64,000 nucleotides of DNA from Andrena cerasifolii (GCF_050908995.1 NC_135130.1:241001-305000), one strand, 5' to 3'; positions 1 to 19,887 are shown, numbered from the stretch's first letter. Numbers and translations are program-made. The notes: a model not told the origin generated them from the sequence alone.

Positions 1-4006
<4,006 letters not shown>

Positions 4007-4017
4007 GACGACGACGA

Positions 4018-4134
<117 letters not shown>

Positions 4135-4559
4135 AGTGGATGCGGAACGACGACGAGGACGAGGAAGTGGATGCGGAACGACGACGAGGACGACGACGAC
4201 GACGACGACGACGAGGACGAGGACGAGGAAGTGGCCGCGGAACGAGGAAGTGGACCCGGAACGACGACGAGAACGAGGAACGACGACGAGGACGACGAGG
4301 ACGAGGACGTGGACGAGGACGACGAGGACGAGGACGTGGACGAGGACGAGGAAGACGACGACGACGACGAGGACGGCGACGGCGACGATGACGACGAGGA
4401 CGAGGACGACGTGGAACGACGACGAGGACGAGGACGAGAACGAGGACGAGGACGAGGACGACGAGGAAGACGACGAGGACGACGACGACGACGGCGAGGA
4501 AGACGACGACGACGACGACGACGGCGAGGAAGACGACGAGGACGACGATTACGACGACC

Positions 4560-4590
<31 letters not shown>

Positions 4591-5050
4591 AGGCGACGCG
4601 GAACGACGACGAGAACGAGGACGAGGAAATCGACGCGGAACGACGACGAGAACGAGGACGAGGACGAGGAACGAGGACGAGGACGAGGAACGACGAGGAC
4701 GACGTCGACGAGGACGAGGACGAGGAAGTGGACGAGGACGAGGACGACGACGAGGACGAGGACGACGACGAGGACGAGGACGAGGAAGACGACGACGACG
4801 ACGAGGAAGACGACGAGGACGACGACGACGAGGACGAGGAAGTGGACGCGGAACGACGACGAGGACGCGGAACGACGACGTGGAACGACGACGAGGAAGA
4901 CGAGGACGAGGACGACGTGGAACGACGACGAGGACGAGAACGAGGACGAGGACGAGGACGACGAGGAAGACGACGAGGACGACGACGACGACGACGAGGA
5001 AGACGACGAGGACGACGACGACGACGACGAGGACGACGATGACGACGACC

Positions 5051-5081
<31 letters not shown>

Positions 5082-5431
5082 AGGCGACGCGGAACGACGA
5101 CGAGAACGAGGACGAGGAAATCGACGCGGAACGACGACGAGAACGAGGACGACGACGACGACGACGAGGACGAGGACGAGGAAGTGGCCGCGGAACGAGG
5201 AAGTGGACGCGGAACGACGACGAGAACGAGGAACGACGACGAGGACGACGAGGACGAGGACGTGGACGAGGACGACGAGGACGAGGACGTGGACGAGGAC
5301 GAGGAAGACGACGACGACGACGAGGACGGCGACGGCGACGATGACGACGAGGACGAGGAAGTGGACGCGGAACGACGACGAGAACGAGGAACGACGACGT
5401 GGAACGACGACGAGGACGACGAGGACGAGGA

Positions 5432-5575
<144 letters not shown>

Positions 5576-5991
5576 TGACGACGACGACGACGAGGACGAG
5601 GACGAGGAAGGCGACGCGGAACGACGACGAGAACGAGGACGAGGAAATCGACGCGGAACGACGACGAGGACGACGACGACGACGACGACGACGACGAGGA
5701 CGAGGACGAGGAAGTGGCCGCGGAACGAGGAAGTGGACGCGGAACGACGACGAGAACGAGGAACGACGACGAGGACGACGAGGACGAGGACGTGGACGAG
5801 GACGACGAGGACGTGGACGAGGACGACGAGGACGAGGACGTGGACGAGGACGAGGAAGACGACGACGACGACGAGGACGGCGACGGCGACGATGACGACG
5901 AGGACGAGGAAGTGGACGCGGCACGACGACGAGAACGAGGAACGACGACGTGGAACGACGACGAGGACGACGAGGACGAGGACGACGAGGA

Positions 5992-6069
<78 letters not shown>

Positions 6070-6231
6070 TGACGACGAGGACGAGAACGAGGACGAGGAC
6101 GAGGAAGTGGACGCGGAACGACGACGAGGACGAGGAACGACGACGACGACGACGAGGAAGACGACGAGCACGACGACGACGACGGCGAGGAAGACGACGA
6201 CGACGACCACGACGACGAGGAAGACGACGAG

Positions 6232-6267
<36 letters not shown>

Positions 6268-6359
6268 GACGAAGACGAGGAAGTGGATGCGGAACGACGA
6301 CGAGAACGAGGAACGACGACGAGGACGAGGAACGACGACGTGGAACGACGACGACGACG

Positions 6360-6500
6360 ACGAGGACGAGGACGTGGACGAGGACGAGGAAGACGACGAC
6401 GACGACGAGGACGGCGAGGAAGGCGACGTCGACGGCGAGGAAGACGACGACGACGACCACGACGACGAGGAAGACGACGAGGACGACGATGACGACGACC

Positions 6501-6537
<37 letters not shown>

Positions 6538-6809
6538 AGTGGACGCGGAACGACGACGAGAACGAGGAACGACGACGAGGACGACGTCGACGACGACGAG
6601 GACGAGGACGACGACGACGACGACGACGACGAGGACGATGACGAGAACGAGGACGACGTCGACGACGACGAGGACGACGAGGACGAGGACGAGGACGAGG
6701 ACGTGGACGAGGACGAGGACGAGGACGACGAGGAAGACGTCGAGGACGACGACCACGAGGACGACGTCGACGACGACGACGACGACGACGACGACTAGGA
6801 CGACGACGA

Positions 6810-6866
<57 letters not shown>

Positions 6867-6946
6867 AGTGGATGCGGAACGACGACGAGGACGAGGAACT
6901 GGATGCGGAACGACGACGAGGACGAGGAACGACGACGTGGAACGAC

Positions 6947-6978
<32 letters not shown>

Positions 6979-7000
6979 CGACGAGGACGAGGACGAGGAC
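6360..7000 (+). repeat. Extra segment of about 630 bp in A2
   Basis: Marker offsets between A1 and A2 change from 3744 (GTGGATGCGG, 2539 to 6283) to 4371 (2909 to 7280). The additional bases hold GACGTGGACG, GGCGAGGAAGGCGACG, a CTAG at 6795 and GAACTGGATGCGG at about 6895. The same GAACTGG word occurs at about 9446 in A3 but not in A1, so A2 and A3 share the insertion's right part. Confidence 0.75.
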
Positions 7001-7229
7001 AAGGACGAGGACGACGAGGACGAGAACGAGGAAGTGGACGCGGAACGACGACGAGAACGAGGAACGACGACGAGGACGACGTCGACGACGACGAGGACGA
7101 GGACGACGACGACGACGACGACGAGGAACGACGACGAGGACGAGGAACGACGACGAGGACGACGAGGACGAGGACGACGATGACGACGACGAGGACGAGG
7201 ACGAGAACGAGGAAGTGGACGCGGAACGA

Positions 7230-7274
<45 letters not shown>

Positions 7275-7335
7275 AGTGGATGCGGAACAACGACGAGGAC
7301 GAAGAACGACGACGTGGAACGACGACGACGACGAC

Positions 7336-7367
<32 letters not shown>

Positions 7368-7516
7368 CGAGGAAGACGACGAGGACCACGACGACGAGGA
7401 AGACGACGAGGACGACGATGACGACGACCACAACGACGAGGACGACGACGACGAGGACGACGACGACGACGACGAGGGAGACGAGGACGACGACGAGGAC
7501 GACGATGACGACGACC

Positions 7517-7547
<31 letters not shown>

Positions 7548-7700
7548 AGGCGACGCGGAACGACGACGATAACGAGGACGAGGAAATCGACGCGGAACGA
7601 CGACGAGAACGAGGAAGAGGACGAGGAACGACGAGGACGACGTCGACGAGGACGAGGACGAGGAAGTGGTCGCGGACGAGGACGAGGACGAGGACGAGGT

Positions 7701-7759
<59 letters not shown>

Positions 7760-7863
7760 TCGAGGACGACGACGATAACCAGGACGAGGACGAGGAACGA
7801 CGAGGACGACGTCGACGAGGACGAGGACGAGGAAGTGGTCGCGGACGAGGACGAGGACGAGGT

Positions 7864-7935
<72 letters not shown>

Positions 7936-7974
7936 CGACGAGGACGAGGACGAGGACGAGGACAAGGACGAGGA

Positions 7975-8019
<45 letters not shown>

Positions 8020-8362
8020 CGACGAGGACGAGGACGAGAACGAGGAAGTGGACGCGGAACGACGACGAGAACGAGGAACGACGACGAGGACGACGTCGAC
8101 GACGACGAGGACGAGGACGACGACGACGACGACGAGGACGATGACGAGAACGAGGAAGTGGACGCGCAACGACGACGAGAACGAGGACGAGGAAGACGAC
8201 GACGACGACGAGGAAGGCGACGACGACGACGAGGACGACGTCGACGACGACGAGGACGACGAGGATGAGGACGAGGACGAGGACGAGGACGACGAGGAAG
8301 ACGTCGAGGACGACGACGACGAGGACGACGTCGACGACGACGACGACGACGACGACGACTAG

Positions 8363-8373
8363 GACGACGACGA

Positions 8374-8413
<40 letters not shown>

Positions 8414-8778
8414 GACGAGGACGTGGACGAGGACGAGGAAGACGACGACGACGACGAGGACGGCGACGGCGACGATGACGACGAGGACGAGGAAGTGGAC
8501 GCGGAACGACGACGAGAACGAGGAACGACGACGTGGAACGACGACGAGGACGACGAGGACGAGGACGACGAGGACGATGACGATGACGACGAGGACGAGA
8601 ACGAGGACGAGGACGATGACGACGAGGACGAGAACGAGGACGAGGACGAGGAAGTGGACGCGGAACGACGACGAGGACGAGGAACGACGACGACGACGAC
8701 GAGGAAGACGACGAGCACGACGACGACGACGGCGAGGAAGACGACGACGACGACCACGACGACGAGGAAGACGACGAG

Positions 8779-8814
<36 letters not shown>

Positions 8815-9042
8815 GACGAAGACGAGGAAGTGGATGCGGAACGACGACGAGAACGAGGAACGACGACGAGGACGAGGAACGACGACGTGGAACGACGACG
8901 AGGACGACGAGGACGAGGACGTGGACGAGGACGAGGAAGACGACGACGACGACGAGGACGGCGAGGAAGGCGACGTCGACGGCGAGGAAGACGACGACGA
9001 CGACCACGACGACGAGGACGAGGACGAGGACAAGGACGAGGA

Positions 9043-9099
<57 letters not shown>

Positions 9100-9353
9100 C
9101 GACGAGGACGAGGACGAGAACGAGGAAGTGGACGCGGAACGACGACGAGAACGAGGAACGACGACGAGGACGACGTCGACGACGACGAGGACGAGGACGA
9201 CGTCGACGACGACGAGGACGACGAGGACGAGGACGAGGACGAGGACGTGGACGAGGACGAGGACGAGGACGACGAGGAAGACGTCGAGGACGACGACGAC
9301 GAGGACGACGTCGACGACGACGACGACGACGACGACGACTAGGACGACGACGA

Positions 9354-9416
<63 letters not shown>

Positions 9417-9496
9417 AGTGGATGCGGAACGACGACGAGGACGAGGAACTGGATGCGGAACGACGACGAGGACGAGGAACGACGACGTGGAACGAC

Positions 9497-9528
<32 letters not shown>

Positions 9529-9779
9529 CGACGAGGACGAGGACGAGGACAAGGACGAGGACGACGAGGACGAGAACGAGGAAGTGGACGCGGAACGACG
9601 ACGAGAACGAGGAACGACGACGAGGACGACGTCGACGACGACGAGGACGAGGACGACGACGACGACGACGACGAGGAACGACGACGAGGACGAGGAACGA
9701 CGACGAGGACGACGAGGACGAGGACGACGATGACGACGACGAGGACGAGGACGAGAACGAGGAAGTGGACGCGGAACGA

Positions 9780-9824
<45 letters not shown>

Positions 9825-9885
9825 AGTGGATGCGGAACAACGACGAGGACGAGGAACGACGACGTGGAACGACGACGACGACGAC

Positions 9886-9917
<32 letters not shown>

Positions 9918-10066
9918 CGAGGAAGACGACGAGGACCACGACGACGAGGAAGACGACGAGGACGACGATGACGACGACCACAACGACGAGGACGACGACG
10001 ACGAGGACGACGACGACGACGACGAGGGAGACGAGGACGACGACGAGGACGACGATGACGACGACC

Positions 10067-10097
<31 letters not shown>

Positions 10098-10250
10098 AGG
10101 CGACGCGGAACGACGACGATAACGAGGACGAGGAAATCGACGCGGAACGACGACGAGAACGAGGAAGAGGACGAGGAACGACGAGGACGACGTCGACGAG
10201 GACGAGGACGAGGAAGTGGTCGCGGACGAGGACGAGGACGAGGACGAGGT

Positions 10251-10309
<59 letters not shown>

Positions 10310-10413
10310 TCGAGGACGACGACGATAACCAGGACGAGGACGAGGAACGACGAGGACGACGTCGACGAGGACGAGGACGAGGAAGTGGTCGCGGACGAGG
10401 ACGAGGACGAGGT

Positions 10414-10509
<96 letters not shown>

Positions 10510-10548
10510 CGACGAGGACGAGGACGAGGACGAGGACAAGGACGAGGA

Positions 10549-10599
<51 letters not shown>

Positions 10600-10942
10600 C
10601 GACGAGGACGAGGACGAGAACGAGGAAGTGGACGCGGAACGACGACGAGAACGAGGAACGACGACGAGGACGACGTCGACGACGACGAGGACGAGGACGA
10701 CGACGACGACGACGAGGACGATGACGAGAACGAGGAAGTGGACGCGCAACGACGACGAGAACGAGGACGAGGAAGACGACGACGACGACGAGGAAGGCGA
10801 CGACGACGACGAGGACGACGTCGACGACGACGAGGACGACGAGGATGAGGACGAGGACGAGGACGAGGACGACGAGGAAGACGTCGAGGACGACGACGAC
10901 GAGGACGACGTCGACGACGACGACGACGACGACGACGACTAG
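8363..10942 (+). repeat. Block A, shortened higher-order repeat copy A3
   Basis: Only part of the A module is present. Positions from about 9520 to 10942 match 6980-8362 of A2 at offsets of 2550 to 2580: GCGGAACAACG at 7280 and 9830, GTGGTCGCGG at 7666 and 10216, CTAG at 8359 and 10939. The start joins a CTAG-type left end directly to a segment like 5290-5360 of A2, with a private GAGGAGGAC near 8408 at the join. An extra CTAG lies at 9339. After 10942 the marker set changes to that of block B. Confidence 0.8.
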
Positions 10943-10953
10943 GACGACGACGA

Positions 10954-11010
<57 letters not shown>

Positions 11011-11262
11011 AGTGGATGCGGAACGACGACGAGGACGAGGAAGTGGATGCGGAACGACGACGAGGACGAGGAACGACGACGTGGAACGACGACGAGGACG
11101 AGGAACGACGACGAGGAACGACGACGAGGACGAGGAACGACGACGAGGACGACGAGGACGAGGACGACGATGACGACGACGAGGACGAGGACGAGAACGA
11201 GGAAGTGGACGCGGAACGACGACGAGGACGAGGACGAGGACGTGGAACGACGACGACGACGA

Positions 11263-11301
<39 letters not shown>

Positions 11302-11323
11302 AGACGACGACGACGACGACTAG
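10943..11323 (+). repeat. Transition segment between blocks A and B
   Basis: This short segment between the CTAGs at 10939 and 11320 combines an A-type left end (GACTAG, GACGAG run, GAAGTGGATGCGG) with a right end of the B type. It lacks the GTGGTCGCGG and GATAACC markers of block A. Similar short variants occur near 17400-17810 and 21410-21815. Confidence 0.6.
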
Positions 11324-11518
11324 GACGACGACGACGACGAGGACGAGGACGAGGACGACGACGACGAGGACGATGACGAGAACGAGGAAGTGGACGCGCA
11401 ACGACGACGAGAACGAGGACGAGAAAGACGACGACGACGAGGAGGAAGACGACGACGACGACGAGGACGACGTCGGCGACGACGAGGCCGACGAGGACGA
11501 GGACGAGGACGAGGAAGA

Positions 11519-11560
<42 letters not shown>

Positions 11561-11565
11561 TGACA

Positions 11566-11596
<31 letters not shown>

Positions 11597-11861
11597 AGTG
11601 GACGCGGAACGACAACGAGAACGAGGACGACGACGAGGAAGACGACGACGAAGAGGAAGACGACGAGGACGACGACGACGACGACCACGACGACGAGGAA
11701 GAGGACGAGAACGAGGACGAGGACGAGGACGACGACGAGGAAGACGACGAGGACGACGTCGACGACGACGAGGACGAGGACGACGACGACGACGACGAGG
11801 AAGACGACGAGCACGACGACGACGACGGCGAGGACGAGGACGACGTCGACGACGACGAGGA

Positions 11862-11918
<57 letters not shown>

Positions 11919-11996
11919 GGAAGACGTCGAGGACGACGACGACGAGGACGACGTCGCCGACGACGACGACGACGACGACGACTAGGACGACGACGA

Positions 11997-12088
<92 letters not shown>

Positions 12089-12420
12089 TCGAGGACGAGG
12101 ACGAGGACGAGGAAGTGGATGCGGAACGACGACGAGGTCGAGGACGAGGACGTGGATGCGGAACGACGACGAGGTCGAGGAAGTGGATGCGGAACGACGA
12201 CGAGGACGACGTCGACGACGACGAGGACGAGGACGACGACGACGACGACGAGGACGATGACGAGAACGAGGAAGTGGACGCGCAACGACGACGAGAACGA
12301 GGACGAGGAAGACGACGACGACGACGAGGAAGACGACGACGACGACGAGGACGACGTTGACGACGACGAGGACGACGAGGACGAGGACGACGTCGACGAC
12401 GACGAGGACGAGGACGAGGA

Positions 12421-12495
<75 letters not shown>

Positions 12496-12507
12496 CGAGG
12501 ACGAGGA

Positions 12508-12540
<33 letters not shown>

Positions 12541-12583
12541 AGACGACGAGGACGAGGACGAGGACGAGAACGACGACGACGAC

Positions 12584-12615
<32 letters not shown>

Positions 12616-12837
12616 CGACGAGGACGAGGACGAGAACGAGGAAGTGGATGCGGAACGACGACGAGAACGAGGAACGGCGACGAGGACGAGGAACGACGAC
12701 GAGGACGAGGAACGACGACGAGGACGACGAGGACGAGGACGACGATGACGACGACGAGGACGAGGACGAGAACGAGGAAGTGGACGCGGAACGACGACGA
12801 GGACGAGGACGAGGACGTGGAACGACGACGACGACGA

Positions 12838-12888
<51 letters not shown>

Positions 12889-12910
12889 AGACGACGACGA
12901 CGACGACTAG
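11324..12910 (+). repeat. Block B, module B1
   Basis: The module runs between the CTAGs at 11320 and 12907 (period 1587) with an inner CTAG at 11982, 662 bases after the first. Block B markers are GACGCGCAACGACG, GATGACAACGAGG, GAGGTCGAGG and the pre-CTAG word GTCGCCGAC. The next module repeats them in the same order. GACGTTGAC near 12355 looks private to this copy. Confidence 0.8.
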
Positions 12911-13105
12911 GACGACGACGACGACGAGGACGAGGACGAGGACGACGACGACGAGGACGATGACGAGAACGAGGAAGTGGACGCGCAACGACGACGAGAA
13001 CGAGGACGAGGAAGACGACGACGACGAGGAGGAAGACGACGACGACGACGAGGACGACGTCGGCGACGACGAGGCCGACGAGGACGAGGACGAGGACGAG
13101 GAAGA

Positions 13106-13147
<42 letters not shown>

Positions 13148-13152
13148 TGACA

Positions 13153-13183
<31 letters not shown>

Positions 13184-13448
13184 AGTGGACGCGGAACGAC
13201 AACGAGAACGAGGACGACGACGAGGAAGACGACGACGAAGAGGAAGACGACGAGGACGACGACGACGACGACCACGACGACGAGGAAGAGGACGAGAACG
13301 AGGACGAGGACGAGGACGACGACGAGGAAGACGACGAGGACGACGTCGACGACGACGAGGACGAGGACGACGACGACGACGACGAGGAAGACGACGAGCA
13401 CGACGACGACGACGGCGAGGACGAGGACGACGTCGACGACGACGAGGA

Positions 13449-13505
<57 letters not shown>

Positions 13506-13583
13506 GGAAGACGTCGAGGACGACGACGACGAGGACGACGTCGCCGACGACGACGACGACGACGACGACTAGGACGACGACGA

Positions 13584-13657
<74 letters not shown>

Positions 13658-13974
13658 TCGAGGACGAGGACGAGGACGAGGAAGTGGATGCGGAACGACG
13701 ACGAGGTCGAGGACGAGGAAGTGGATGCGGAACGACGACGAGGTCGAGGAAGTGGATGCGGAACGACGACGAGGACGACGTCGACGACGACGAGGACGAG
13801 GACGACGACGACGACGACGAGGACGATGACGAGAACGAGGAAGTGGACGCGCAACGACGACGAGAACGAGGACGAGGAAGACGACGACGACGACGAGGAA
13901 GACGACGACGACGACGAGGACGACGTCGACGACGACGAGGACGACGAGGACGAGGACGACGACGAGGACGAGGA

Positions 13975-14007
<33 letters not shown>

Positions 14008-14011
14008 AGAC

Positions 14012-14043
<32 letters not shown>

Positions 14044-14050
14044 CGACGAC

Positions 14051-14082
<32 letters not shown>

Positions 14083-14089
14083 CGACGAC

Positions 14090-14121
<32 letters not shown>

Positions 14122-14378
14122 CGACGAGGACGAGGACGAGAACGAGGAAGTGGATGCGGAACGACGACGAGAACGAGGAACGGCGACGAGGACGAGGAAC
14201 GACGACGTGGAACGACGACGAGGACGACGAGGACGAGGACGTGGACGAGGACGAGGAAGACGACGACGACGACGAGGACGGCGAGGAAGACGACGACGAC
14301 GGCGAGGAAGACGACGACGACGACCACGACGACGAGGAAGACGACGAGGACGACGATGACGACGACCACGAGGACGAG

Positions 14379-14423
<45 letters not shown>

Positions 14424-14506
14424 ACGACGACGAGGACGACGAGGACGAGGACGACGATGACGACGACGAGGACGAGGACGAGAACGAGGAAGTAGACGCG
14501 GAACGA

Positions 14507-14539
<33 letters not shown>

Positions 14540-14599
14540 AGTGGATGCGGAACAACGACGAGGACGAGGAACGACGACGTGGAACGACGACGACGACGA

Positions 14600-14644
<45 letters not shown>

Positions 14645-14693
14645 AGACGACGACGACCACGAGGACGAGGAAGACGACGACGACGACGACTAG
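12911..14693 (+). repeat. Block B, module B2
   Basis: The module runs between the CTAGs at 12907 and 14690 with an inner CTAG at 13569, again 662 bases after the first. It matches B1 at an offset of 1587 in its first half and shares GGAACGGCGACG with B1 (near 12671 and 14178). It holds a private one-base register slip near 14386, where GACGAGGGACGAGG replaces the usual triplet pattern, and a private GAAGTAGACG near 14490. Confidence 0.8.
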
Positions 14694-14888
14694 GACGACG
14701 ACGACGACGAGGACGAGGACGAGGACGACGACGACGAGGACGATGACGAGAACGAGGAAGTGGACGCGCAACGACGACGAGAACGAGGACGAGGAAGACG
14801 ACGACGACGAGGAGGAAGACGACGACGACGACGAGGACGACGTCGACGACGACGAGGACGACGAGGACGAGGACGAGGACGAGGAAGA

Positions 14889-14930
<42 letters not shown>

Positions 14931-14935
14931 TGACA

Positions 14936-14966
<31 letters not shown>

Positions 14967-15231
14967 AGTGGACGCGGAACGACAACGAGAACGAGGACGA
15001 CGACGAGGAAGACGACGACGAAGAGGAAGACGACGAGGACGACGACGACGACGACCACGACGACGAGGAAGAGGACGAGAACGAGGACGAGGACGAGGAC
15101 GACGACGAGGAAGACGACGAGGACGACGTCGACGACGACGAGGACGAGGACGACGACGACGACGACGAGGAAGACGACGAGCACGACGACGACGACGGCG
15201 AGGACGAGGACGACGTCGACGACGACGAGGA

Positions 15232-15270
<39 letters not shown>

Positions 15271-15348
15271 GGAAGACGTCGAGGACGACGACGACGAGGA
15301 CGACGTCGCCGACGACGACGACGACGACGACGACTAGGACGACGACGA

Positions 15349-15417
<69 letters not shown>

Positions 15418-15724
15418 AGTGGATGCGGAACGACGACGAGGTCGAGGACGAGGAAGTGGATGCGGAACGACGACGAGGTCGAGGAAGTGGATGCGGAACG
15501 ACGACGAGGACGACGTCGACGACGACGAGGACGAGGACGACGACGACGACGACGAGGACGATGACGAGAACGAGGAAGTGGACGCGCAACGACGACGAGA
15601 ACGAGGACGAGGAAGACGACGACGACGACGAGGAGGACGACGACGACGACGAGGACGACGTCGACGACGACGAGGACGACGAGGACGAGGACGACGTCGA
15701 CGACGACGAGGACGAGGACGAGGA

Positions 15725-15811
<87 letters not shown>

Positions 15812-15823
15812 CGAGGACGAGGA

Positions 15824-15856
<33 letters not shown>

Positions 15857-15870
15857 AGACGACGAGGACG

Positions 15871-15921
<51 letters not shown>

Positions 15922-16229
15922 TAGTGGATGCGGAACGACGACGAGGTCGAGGACGAGGAAGTGGATGCGGAACGACGACGAGGTCGAGGAAGTGGATGCG
16001 GAACGACGACGAGGACGACGTCGACGACGACGAGGACGAGGACGACGACGACGACGACGAGGACGATGACGAGAACGAGGAAGTGGACGCGCAACGACGA
16101 CGAGAACGAGGACGAGGAAGACGACGACGACGACGAGGAAGACGACGACGACGACGAGGACGACGTCGACGACGACGAGGACGACGAGGACGAGGACGAC
16201 GTCGACGACGACGAGGACGAGGACGAGGA

Positions 16230-16298
<69 letters not shown>

Positions 16299-16310
16299 CG
16301 AGGACGAGGA

Positions 16311-16343
<33 letters not shown>

Positions 16344-16386
16344 AGACGACGAGGACGTGGACGAGGACGAGGACGAGGACGACGAC

Positions 16387-16418
<32 letters not shown>

Positions 16419-16682
16419 GGACGAGGACGAGGACGACGACGACGAGGACGAGGACGAGAACGAGGAAGTGGACGCGGAACGACGACGAGAACGAGGAACG
16501 ACGACGAGGACGACGTCGACGACGACGAGGACGAGGACGACGACGACGACGACGAGGACGAGGACGAGAACGAGGACGAGGACGAGGAAGACGACGACGA
16601 CGACGACGACGAGGACCAGTACGAGGACGAGGACGAGGACGACGAGGACGAGGACGAGAACGAGGAAGTGGACGCGGAACGA

Positions 16683-16721
<39 letters not shown>

Positions 16722-16781
16722 AGTGGATGCGGAACGACGACGAGGACGAGGAACGACGACGTGGAACGACGACGACGACGA

Positions 16782-16814
<33 letters not shown>

Positions 16815-17108
16815 AGACGACGACGACCACGAGGACGAGGAAGACGACGACGACGACAACTAGGACGACGACGACGACGAGGACGACGAGGACGACGACG
16901 ACGAGGAAGACGACGAGGACGACGACGACGACGACGAGGGAGACGAGGACGACGAGGAAGACGACGAGGACGACGACGACGACGACGAGGGAGACGATGA
17001 CGACGAGGACGACGACGACGAGGACGACGACGACGACGACGAGGGAGACGATGACGACGAGGACGACGACGACGAGGACGAGAACGAGGACGAGGTCGAG
17101 GACGAGGA

Positions 17109-17147
<39 letters not shown>

Positions 17148-17183
17148 CGACGAGGACGAGGACGAGAACGAGGAAGTGGACGC

Positions 17184-17216
<33 letters not shown>

Positions 17217-17297
17217 AGTGGACGCGGAACGACGACCAGGACGAGGAACGACGACGTGGAACGACGACGAGGACGAGTAAGACGACGAGGACGACGA

Positions 17298-17336
<39 letters not shown>

Positions 17337-17633
17337 AGACGAGGAAGACGTCGAGGACGACGAGGACGACGTCGCCGACGACGAGGACGAGGACGAGGAC
17401 GAGGAAGTGGATGCGGAACGACGACGAGGACGAGGAAGTGGATGCGGAACGACGACGAGGACGAGGAACGACGACGTGGAACGACGACGAGGACGAGGAA
17501 CGACGACGAGGAACGACGACGAGGACGAGGAACGACGACGAGGACGAGGAACGACGACGAGGACGACGAGGACGAGGACGACGATGACGACGACGAGGAC
17601 GAGGACGAGAACGAGGAAGTGGACGCGGAACGA

Positions 17634-17666
<33 letters not shown>

Positions 17667-17726
17667 AGTGGATGCGGAACAACGACGAGGACGAGGAACG
17701 ACGACGTGGAACGACGACGACGACGA

Positions 17727-17765
<39 letters not shown>

Positions 17766-17814
17766 AGACGACGACGACCACGAGGACGAGGAAGACGACG
17801 ACGACGACGACTAG
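14694..17814 (+). repeat. Block B, module B3 (enlarged)
   Basis: The module runs between the CTAGs at 14690 and 17811, with inner CTAGs at 15334 (644 bases in) and 16860. The first half matches B2 at an offset of about 1765 to 1783. It is longer because a segment of about 506 bases is tandemly duplicated (markers at 15419 and 15925) and because it gained an AACTAG module at 16860, the first of its class in the window. Triplets GAGGGAGAC and GAGTAAGAC also first appear here. Confidence 0.8.
15419..16430 (+). repeat. Tandem pair of about 506 bp inside B3
   Basis: The word series GTGGATGCGG, GAGGTCGAGG, GTGGATGCGG, GACGCGCAAC and the following GACGTC pair occurs from 15419 and again from 15925. 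Translation in one frame gives the same run for both. The second copy starts with GAGGTAGTGGATG instead of GAGGAAGTGGATG, a private change at about 15920. Confidence 0.75.
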
Positions 17815-18030
17815 GACGACGACGACGACGAGGACGAGGACGAGGACGACGACGACGAGGACGATGACGAGAAGGAGGAAGTGGACGCGCAACGACGACG
17901 AGAACGAGGACGAGGAAGACGACGACGACGAGGAGGAAGACGACGACGACGACGAGGACGACGTCGACGACGACGAGGACGACGTCGACGACGACGAGGA
18001 CGACGAGGACGAGGACGAGGACGAGGAAGA

Positions 18031-18072
<42 letters not shown>

Positions 18073-18077
18073 TGACA

Positions 18078-18108
<31 letters not shown>

Positions 18109-18370
18109 AGTGGACGCGGAACGACAACGAGAACGAGGACGACGACGAGGAAGACGACGACGAAGAGGAAGACGACGAGGACGACGACGACGACGACCAC
18201 GACGACGAGGAAGAGGACGAGAACGAGGACGAGGACGAGGACGACGACGAGGAAGACGACGAGGACGACGTCGACGACGACGAGGACGAGGACGACGACG
18301 ACGACGAGGAAGACGACGAGCACGACGACGACGACGGCGAGGACGAGGACGACGTCGACGACGACGAGGA

Positions 18371-18409
<39 letters not shown>

Positions 18410-18487
18410 GGAAGACGTCGAGGACGACGACGACGAGGACGACGTCGCCGACGACGACGACGACGACGACGACTAGGACGACGACGA

Positions 18488-18550
<63 letters not shown>

Positions 18551-18851
18551 AGTGGATGCGGAACGACGACGAGGTCGAGGACGAGGAAGTGGATGCGGAA
18601 CGACGACGAGGTCGAGGAAGTGGATGCGGAACGACGACGAGGACGACGTCGACGACGACGAGAACGAGGACGACAACGACGACGACGAGGACGATGACGA
18701 GAACGAGGAAGTGGACGCGCAACGACGACGAGAACGAGGACGAGGAAGACGACGACGACGACGAGGAAGACGACGACGACGACGAGGACGACGTCGACGA
18801 CGACGAGGACGACGAGGACGAGGACGACGTCGACGACGACGAGGACGAGGA

Positions 18852-18932
<81 letters not shown>

Positions 18933-18944
18933 CGAGGACGAGGA

Positions 18945-18983
<39 letters not shown>

Positions 18984-18986
18984 AGA

Positions 18987-19025
<39 letters not shown>

Positions 19026-19061
19026 CGACGAGGACGAGGACGAGAACGAGGAAGTGGACGC

Positions 19062-19094
<33 letters not shown>

Positions 19095-19233
19095 CGACGA
19101 CGACGAGGACGAGGACGAGAACGAGGACGAGGACGAGGAAGACGACGACGACGACGACGACGAGGACGAGTACGAGGACGAGGACGAGGACGACGAGGAC
19201 GAGGACGAGAACGAGGAAGTGGACGCGGAACGA

Positions 19234-19272
<39 letters not shown>

Positions 19273-19320
19273 AGTGGATGCGGAACGACGACGAGGACGA
19301 GGAACGACGACGTGGAACGA

Positions 19321-19353
<33 letters not shown>

Positions 19354-19593
19354 AGACGACGACGACCACGAGGACGAGGAAGACGACGACGACGACAACT
19401 AGGACGACGACGACGACGAGGACGACGAGGACGACGACGACGAGGAAGACGACGAGGACGACGACGACGACGACGAGGGAGACGAGGACGACGAGGAAGA
19501 CGACGAGGACGACGACGACGACGACGAGGGAGACGATGACGACGAGGACGACGACGACGAGGACGAGAACGAGGACGAGGTCGAGGACGAGGA

Positions 19594-19650
<57 letters not shown>

Positions 19651-19740
19651 CGACGAGGACGAGGACGAGAACGAGGAAGTGGACGCGGACGAGGACGAGG
19701 ACGAGTACGAGGACGACGACGACGTCGACGACGACGAGGA

Positions 19741-19773
<33 letters not shown>

Positions 19774-19854
19774 AGTGGACGCGGAACGACGACCAGGACG
19801 AGGAACGACGACGTGGAACGACGACGAGGACGAGTAAGACGACGAGGACGACGA

Positions 19855-19887
<33 letters not shown>

